NCBI GenBank assembly: GCA_028718945.1
Contig: JAQUKT010000008.1
Coordinates: 1-37,435 of the forward strand
Origin: Actinomycetota bacterium
Lineage (GTDB): Bacteria > Actinomycetota > Geothermincolia > Fen-727 > JAQUKT01
Reading direction: 5' to 3'
DNA: 37,435 nt
Part shown: positions 33,224 to 37,435 of the stretch, piece after piece
Position numbering within the stretch: position 1 is the first letter of the stretch
Layout: each line of letters starts with the position of its first letter
The notes under the pieces: generated by a model
The model's database searches: none
What the model saw: only the letters and a program-made list of their open reading frames with translations
What the model was told of the DNA's origin: nothing
Translations under genes and position numbers: made by a program

Positions 33224-33634
33224 ATGAAGATAGCAGTTGTTGATGGAATGGGAGGAAGCATAGGGGCGCAGATCGTTCTTGAGCTTCGCCAGGCTTTGCC
33301 GGAAGAGACGGAGATAATTGCTCTCGGGACAAACGCGATAGCGACCGGTAACATGATGAAAGCAAGGGCGTCGAGAGGCGCTACCGGCGAGAATGCCATT
33401 GAGTTCTCAATAGGTGAGGCTGATGTAATCATGGGTTCTCTTTCAATTCTTGTTCCAAACTCCATGATGGGCGAGGTCACGCCGCAAATTGCGACGGCTG
33501 TGGCAAGCGCGCCCGGTCGAAAAATTCTTCTCCCGATTTCAAATCCACCACTCGAAATCTTGGGAACCAAAAAAAAACCACTTCAACAGCTGATAAAAGA
33601 TGCAATTTCAATTGTTACAAGTCATCCTTGGTGA
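33224..33634 (+). CDS. DUF3842 family protein
   Basis: 136 residues. It begins with a nucleotide-binding-like MKIAVVDGMGGSIGAQIVLEL, then IALGTNAIATGNMMKARASRGATGENAI and a DVIMGSLSILVPNSMMGEVTP segment. I recognise this as DUF3842, which tends to sit beside CooT-type genes in anaerobes, as it does here (27-base gap). The Rossmann-like start suggests a nucleotide or cofactor ligand, but no function is established. Confidence 0.85.
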   Translation: MKIAVVDGMGGSIGAQIVLELRQALPEETEIIALGTNAIATGNMMKARASRGATGENAIEFSIGEADVIMGSLSILVPNSMMGEVTPQIATAVASAPGRKILLPISNPPLEILGTKKKPLQQLIKDAISIVTSHPW

Positions 33635-33661
33635 TAGAGCAGAATAAAGAGGGGTAAGAAT

Positions 33662-33850
33662 ATGTGCGAGGCGAGCGTTTATACTGTTCGGGACGGGGAG
33701 AGAAACTTGGTGATGGAAAACGTTGTGAGCATTCGCCCCGAAGGCGAAAAAGTTATTTTAGTTGACATTTTCGGCGATCAAAAGGTCCTGGCTGCGAAAA
33801 TTGAAAAGGTTGACCTGCTCGAGCATGAGGTCATTCTTTGTTCGGGATAA
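33662..33850 (+). CDS. cooT: CooT-family small nickel-binding protein
   Basis: 62 residues: MCEASVYTVRDGERNLVMENV, then SIRPEGEKVILVDIFGDQKVLAAKIEKVDLLEHEVIL. CooT proteins are small beta-rich dimers in which Cys2 binds Ni(II); Cys2 is present. In CO-oxidising bacteria CooT takes part in nickel supply to CO dehydrogenase. GAGGGGTAAG precedes the ATG. The neighbours are DUF3842 and, after a terminator, the nickel/cobalt transporter operon, which together point to nickel handling. Confidence 0.9.
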   Translation: MCEASVYTVRDGERNLVMENVVSIRPEGEKVILVDIFGDQKVLAAKIEKVDLLEHEVILCSG

Positions 33851-33865
33851 TTCGCTAACGGAAAC

Positions 33866-33902
33866 AATACTTCTTGCTTTTCGGGTAGGAGGTATTTTTT
33901 TT
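33866..33902 (+). terminator. Rho-independent terminator after cooT
   Basis: AATACTTCTTGC (33866-33877) can pair over 12 positions (three G-U) with GTAGGAGGTATT (33885-33896), with a 7-base loop, followed by a run of Ts to 33902. It ends the DUF3842-cooT transcript 16 bases after the cooT stop. Confidence 0.85.
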
Positions 33903-33999
33903 CTGACTGTGATAAGATGCTAATGAAATTGTTTGCGTTATGGTCGGTTTTTTTAAGGGGTGTCAGGGAGAGTAGAGAAAAGAAACGCGAAGCGATAAC

Positions 34000-34051
34000 G
34001 AAAATGTGTTATTGCAAGACCTGACCCCATTTACAAGACCTGACCCCATTT
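34000..34051 (-). repeat. Dispersed repeat family A, copy 4 plus partial copy 5
   Basis: 34000-34033 is the inverse of 25646-25677 with one substitution. A truncated tandem copy, ACAAGACCTGACCCCATTT, follows at 34033-34051. Both lie between the cooT terminator and the cbiM leader. Confidence 0.85.
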
Positions 34052-34066
34052 AGAAGAAAGAATTCG

Positions 34067-34135
34067 AGCCACGAAGGCCGTGCTCCGGTAGAAGCCGGTT
34101 TTGGTGGCTTTTTTGTTGCCACCAAAGGGAGGTGG
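34067..34135 (+). promoter_or_regulatory. Structured leader of the cbiM operon with competing pairings
   Basis: GTGGCT at 34104-34109, followed by a T run to 34114, can pair with AGCCAC at 34067-34072 (terminator-like; CCGG-TAGAAG-CCGG lies inside). The same GGTGGC (34103-34108) can instead pair with GCCACC at 34118-34123. That strand can also pair with GGTGG at 34131-34135, which overlaps the ribosome-binding site GGGAGGTGG. The three pairings exclude one another, as in a riboswitch or attenuator. I do not recognise a known class. Confidence 0.5.
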
Positions 34136-34140
34136 TCGAA

Positions 34141-34812
34141 ATGCACATACCAGATGGATTCTTGGACCCGAAGGTCTGGGGCACGGCATCAGGGGTATCG
34201 GCAGGTTTCACGGCTTACGCGCTCTATGCCGTGAAGGAAAAACTGAACGAGAAGGTGATTCCGCTTCTCGGAATAACCGCGGCGTTCATATTTGCTGCTC
34301 AGATGCTGAACTTCCCTGTCGCGGGTGGAACGAGCGGGCATTTTCTTGGCGCAATGCTTGCCTGCACTCTGCTCGGACCACTCCAGGGATTTTTAGTGAT
34401 GGTGATCGTGCTTCTTGTTCAGTGTCTGTTTTTCGCGGACGGTGGGCTCACCGCGTTGGGCGCAAATGTTTTCAACATGGGGATTGTCGGCGGGCTCTTT
34501 TCCTACATGATTTTCATCTACATCAAGGCGTTGATTGCGAGAATTTCCGGAGAGAAGCGCGCCCTTCTTATTTCCGCGGCTATCTGTTCCTGGCTTTCGG
34601 TTGTTATTGCATCTGCGGTTTGCGCGGTTGAGCTGGCACTTTCTGGAACGATTCCCCTTTCAGTTGCGCTGCCGGCGATGGTAAGCGTTCATGCCCTGAT
34701 TGGCATTGGCGAGGCGGCAATTACGACGGTTGTTCTTGCGGTTGTGACACAGGCGAGACCTGACCTTGTGCATGCAATGAAACTAAGGTTGCCGGCGGGA
34801 CAGGAGGTATGA
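34141..34812 (+). CDS. cbiM: CbiM/NikM substrate-binding component of a nickel/cobalt ECF transporter
   Basis: 223 residues starting MHIPDGFLDPKVWG, the N-terminal metal-site motif with His2 of the CbiM/NikM family; an upstream in-frame GTG is not preferred. Further markers are MLNFPVAGGTSGHFLGAMLAC and FADGGLTALGANVFNMGIVG, with about six membrane segments. It forms the metal-selective part of a CbiMNQO/NikMNQO importer in the cytoplasmic membrane. Nickel or cobalt cannot be told apart by eye; the neighbouring CooT favours nickel. It has a strong ribosome-binding site partly sequestered by the leader hairpin. Confidence 0.93.
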   Translation: MHIPDGFLDPKVWGTASGVSAGFTAYALYAVKEKLNEKVIPLLGITAAFIFAAQMLNFPVAGGTSGHFLGAMLACTLLGPLQGFLVMVIVLLVQCLFFADGGLTALGANVFNMGIVGGLFSYMIFIYIKALIARISGEKRALLISAAICSWLSVVIASAVCAVELALSGTIPLSVALPAMVSVHALIGIGEAAITTVVLAVVTQARPDLVHAMKLRLPAGQEV

Positions 34813-34814
34813 TT

Positions 34815-35177
34815 ATGGAGATTAAGTCATTTATCAGAGAAAACAAAAGCATCCTGATTTTCCTCATTGCGGCGGTTGCGGTTTCCATAGTTCTTGCGAC
34901 TTTCGTTTCTCCATTTGCGTCATCATCTCCGGATGGTCTCGAGAAGGTAGCCGAGGACAAGGGATTCGGCAAAAAAGCGGAGGAGAAAGAGCCCGCCTGG
35001 AGAAACTCGCCGGTACCCGACTATGTTGTTGGCGGTGAAAAAAACGAAGACAAGAAATGGGCTACGGGGCTTGCGGGGTTCATTGGAGTTTTGATAACCA
35101 TAGCGGTTACTTTAATGGTTTGCCTCATAGTTCGTGGCATTAGAGCATTTTCGCGTGAAAAATCGCCTGTAGAATGA
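34815..35177 (+). CDS. PDGLE-domain CbiN-like component
   Basis: 120 residues from the ATG at 34815, which sits seven bases after AGGAGG; an ATG at 34809 overlapping the cbiM stop is too close to it. Two membrane helices (ILIFLIAAVAVSIVLATFV and GLAGFIGVLITIAVTLMVCLIV) flank an external loop containing SPDGLEKVAEDKGF, the PDGLE signature. This is the small N component needed for metal loading in CbiMN-type systems. It overlaps cbiQ by ATGA. Confidence 0.9.
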   Translation: MEIKSFIRENKSILIFLIAAVAVSIVLATFVSPFASSSPDGLEKVAEDKGFGKKAEEKEPAWRNSPVPDYVVGGEKNEDKKWATGLAGFIGVLITIAVTLMVCLIVRGIRAFSREKSPVE

Positions 35178-35938
35178 GACACGACTTCATAGACAGATAT
35201 TCGAGAATTGAAAGCCCGATACACGCGCTTGACCCGAGGGCGAAGGCGGCTGCGTTCTTCGCCCTCATCATTATATGCGTGAGCACGCCAAACAGCGACT
35301 GGTGGGCATTTGTCATATACGCGACACTGGTACTGGTGGTGCTTTTTGCGTCAGGAGTTCCACTTCGCTACTTCTTTTCCCGCTTGCTGATCGTATTACC
35401 GTTTATTCTGCTCGTTTGTATTTTCCTTCCATTCATGCACAAAGGCGGAGGGCAGGTAAGTCTTGGTCCCATTTCACTTTCAAAGGAAGGATTGCTCATG
35501 ATGAGAGCAATCTTGCTGAAATCTTTGATATCGGTCTCGTGTTTGATTCTGCTTTCATCAACGACGCAGTTTGCCGACCTCCTTCACGGTCTCGAGAAGC
35601 TTTACGTCCCTCGATTTCTTACCACTGTTTCAGCGTTCATGTATCGATACCTTTTCTTGCTTGTTGATGAGGCGCAGCGTATCGCAAGGGCGCGTGACTC
35701 GAGGAACTACAAGGGGAAGTGGATATGGCAGGTGAAAACCACTGGTTATATAGTTGCGACTCTTTTCCTGCGAAGCCAGGAGCGCGCTGAAAGAGTTTAC
35801 CAGGCAATGGTTTCCAGGGGTTTTGAGGGGGAATTCCCACGCTGGACGGAAATCAGAATGAGGGTTTATGATTACGCTTTCGCCGTGCTCTTCATAGGTG
35901 GGGCTATTATTGGGAGGATGGTGCGCCCTTGGAGTTGA
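35174..35938 (+). CDS. cbiQ: CbiQ energy-coupling transmembrane protein (EcfT)
   Basis: 254 residues. It starts [24 protein letters not shown], typical of CbiQ, and has about five membrane segments. Cytosolic coupling motifs that contact the ATPase are [13 protein letters not shown] and [20 protein letters not shown] (the A-x-x-x-RG pattern). It couples ATP hydrolysis by CbiO to CbiM. It overlaps both neighbours (ATGA with the N component, 10 bases with cbiO). Confidence 0.94.
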   Translation: MRHDFIDRYSRIESPIHALDPRAKAAAFFALIIICVSTPNSDWWAFVIYATLVLVVLFASGVPLRYFFSRLLIVLPFILLVCIFLPFMHKGGGQVSLGPISLSKEGLLMMRAILLKSLISVSCLILLSSTTQFADLLHGLEKLYVPRFLTTVSAFMYRYLFLLVDEAQRIARARDSRNYKGKWIWQVKTTGYIVATLFLRSQERAERVYQAMVSRGFEGEFPRWTEIRMRVYDYAFAVLFIGGAIIGRMVRPWS

Positions 35939-36654
35939 TACCAATTGACAAGGATATCGCCATAAGGATTGAAAACTTGAGTTTTTCATATCCCGATGGA
36001 ACACCCGCTCTGTCGGGAGTAAATTTTTTGGTGAGGAAGGGCGAATCGGTTGCGGTACTCGGACCAAATGGAGCCGGGAAATCAACGCTTGCGCTTCACT
36101 TGAATGGGATACTGAAAGGCGAGGGGAAAGTCGAAATTCTCAAGTTTGAGGTGAACAAGAAAAATCTACGTGAGATAAGAAAGCACGTTGGGCTCGTGTT
36201 CCAGGACCCCGATGACCAGCTTTTCACCCCGACGGTAAAAGAGGACGTAGCCTTTGGGCTTTTGAACCAGGGTGTTGAGCCGAAACAGGTTGAGGAAGCG
36301 GTAGAAAGAGCGCTCGAGTGGGTGGGGATGCCCAATTCTGAGAGCCGCTCGCCGCATCACTTGAGTTTTGGGGAGAAAAAGAGGATATCGCTTGCGACGG
36401 TTCTCTCGATGAGCCCCGAGATACTTGTTCTCGATGAGCCGGCATCAAACCTTGACCCGCGCGGCAGGCGAGAACTGATTGAACTGATAAAAACATTTGG
36501 GACAACAAAGATTATCATCACTCACGATACCGAAATGGCACGGGAGCTCTGTGAGCGCACGGTTATTCTCGACCAGGGGAGAATTGTGGTTGATGGAGAA
36601 ACCGCTGATGTTCTTAGGGACGAAAAACTACTCGACCGCCACGGTTTACTTTAG
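35929..36654 (+). CDS. cbiO: CbiO ATPase of the nickel/cobalt ECF transporter
   Basis: 241 residues from a TTG; another TTG two codons on is possible. GPNGAGKST (Walker A), [21 protein letters not shown] (Q-loop and the EcfA-typical segment), [35 protein letters not shown] (signature and Walker B) and ITHDTEMA (switch His) are intact. It powers uptake through CbiQ. Only one ATPase gene is present, so it should act as a homodimer. Confidence 0.95.
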   Translation: MELIPIDKDIAIRIENLSFSYPDGTPALSGVNFLVRKGESVAVLGPNGAGKSTLALHLNGILKGEGKVEILKFEVNKKNLREIRKHVGLVFQDPDDQLFTPTVKEDVAFGLLNQGVEPKQVEEAVERALEWVGMPNSESRSPHHLSFGEKKRISLATVLSMSPEILVLDEPASNLDPRGRRELIELIKTFGTTKIIITHDTEMARELCERTVILDQGRIVVDGETADVLRDEKLLDRHGLL

Positions 36655-36739
36655 GATAAACTTACCTGGAAAACATTCGATAATGAACCCATCCCTTGTG
36701 TTAGAATTCAAGTTAGAAGTCATACCAAACGGGGGTAAT

Positions 36740-37435
36740 TTGAAGAAAAAAAGGATTCTTCTTATAGACGATGAGGTAGCTCTTCTTGAAGTAGTGAAGG
36801 CAAACCTTGAAATAGAAGGTTACGATGTTGAAACCGCCATGAGCGGAGAAACCGGGATTGTCACCGCTATGGTTGACGAGCCTGACCTCATTATCCTTGA
36901 CATAGTGATGCCTGACATAGATGGCTGGGAAATCTGCCGGAGGCTGAGAGCGGATAAGCGAACGAGATACATTCCGGTAATAATGCTCACTGCCCTTGGG
37001 GAAACTGAGTACATTGTCAAGGGCTTTGAGTGTGGAGCGGATGACTATCTTTCGAAGCCCTTTGAAAACGCTGAACTCTTCGCAAGGATAAAATCGGCTC
37101 TCGCAAGAGCGGGGAAAGGCCTTGCGGTTGATCCCTTGACCGACCTTCCTGGGAAGCATCACATTTACGAGGAAACGCGCAAGAGACTCGAGCGCAGAGG
37201 GAAATTCTTCGCCTTTATTTACATTGATATCTCGAACCTGAGGTACATAAACAGCAGGTTCGGTGTTGAGTGTGGAGATGGTCTTGTCAGGGGACTTGCG
37301 AAAATCCTCAATGAAGTTGTGATGACCGACAAGGAAGAATTCCTCGGTTATATGGGGGAGGATGACTTCGTTATGCTCTCCGTGCCTCTGAGAGTCTCGC
37401 AGATTTTCAATTTCGTGACAAACAAATTTGATAAC
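36740..37435 (+). CDS. Response regulator with degenerate GGDEF domain (runs off the window)
   Basis: At least 232 codons from a TTG five bases after CGGGGGT; no stop before the window end. An N-terminal receiver domain has the acidic pair IDDE (about 9-12), the phospho-acceptor Asp in LIILDIVMPDIDGWE, a switch Thr in MLTALG and a conserved Lys in YLSKPF. From about residue 133 (DPLTDLPGKHHIYEETRKRLE) it becomes GGDEF-like, but the signature reads GEDDF instead of GGDEF and the first metal segment reads YIDISNLRYIN. It is therefore probably not an active diguanylate cyclase and may serve as a nucleotide sensor or scaffold. The partner kinase is not in view. Confidence 0.88.
   Translation, partial: MKKKRILLIDDEVALLEVVKANLEIEGYDVETAMSGETGIVTAMVDEPDLIILDIVMPDIDGWEICRRLRADKRTRYIPVIMLTALGETEYIVKGFECGADDYLSKPFENAELFARIKSALARAGKGLAVDPLTDLPGKHHIYEETRKRLERRGKFFAFIYIDISNLRYINSRFGVECGDGLVRGLAKILNEVVMTDKEEFLGYMGEDDFVMLSVPLRVSQIFNFVTNKFDN

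Noticed and set aside
34101-34812. 176-codon plus-strand frame overlapping cbiM
   Set aside because: Shadow frame; cbiM has the clear MHIPDG start and family motifs.

Overview
The window comes from an anaerobic, peptidoglycan-making bacterium, inferred from gene content. It carries lysA, an Nfn-type flavoprotein subunit, a nickel-CODH maturation ATPase (CooC), a CooT nickel protein and a CbiMNQO-type nickel/cobalt importer. The gltX-cysE-cysS order matches the Bacillus-type operon, and the HtrA protease has a Pro/Gly-rich cytosolic tail of the kind seen in Gram-positives and Actinomycetota. A deep-branching Gram-positive or actinobacterial acetogen-like lineage would fit, but I cannot name a taxon. 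Genes are tightly packed, with many ATGA or TGATG overlaps and frequent TTG/GTG starts. I see no CRISPR array, prophage or intact transposase.

Layout. 52-1134: ychF (minus). 1553-5433 (minus): a three-gene set made of a secreted/membrane DUF2207-like protein ending in an alternating Cys-Ala tail, a radical SAM/SPASM protein with a PqqD-like N-terminal domain whose start overlaps the first gene's stop by ATGA, and a SAM-dependent methyltransferase. This looks like a peptide-modification system and is the most interesting item here. 5601-6867 (plus): a LpxH-like phosphoesterase and a small Cys-rich DUF6485 protein. 6883-12425 (minus): a metal ABC transporter (ATPase and permease), a translationally coupled glycosyltransferase and a fused CoA-transferase. 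12924-12999: tRNA-Thr(UGU).

13182-20569 (minus) is one probable operon: HD-GYP sensor, cooC, nfnA-like, gltX, cysE, cysS. Then come nth (with a Cys-to-His change in its Fe-S loop), lysA, a small helical protein, nfo and argS. 25723-27991 holds a small membrane protein and a frameshifted PIG-L deacetylase. 28304-33012 holds htrA, a single-pass membrane protein, a PflA-like radical SAM protein, thioredoxin reductase and a retropepsin-like protease. 33224-36654 (plus) holds DUF3842, cooT, a terminator, a structured leader and the nickel/cobalt ECF transporter cbiM-PDGLE-cbiQ-cbiO. The window ends inside a response regulator with a degenerate GGDEF domain.

Two families of short dispersed repeats lie at gene edges. 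One has the core GGGGTCAGGTCTTGCAAT (five copies including a partial) and the other the core CCAAAATCGAAGGTCTG (two copies). They provide the cysS stop codon, much of the phosphoesterase C-terminus and the immediate upstream sequence of argS.

How the genes work together. CooC, CooT, DUF3842 and the metal importer form a nickel supply and insertion theme for carbon monoxide dehydrogenase, whose catalytic genes must lie elsewhere. GltX, CysE and CysS link cysteine synthesis to tRNA charging. The Cys-tail protein, maturase and methyltransferase appear to be a self-contained surface-protein modification unit.
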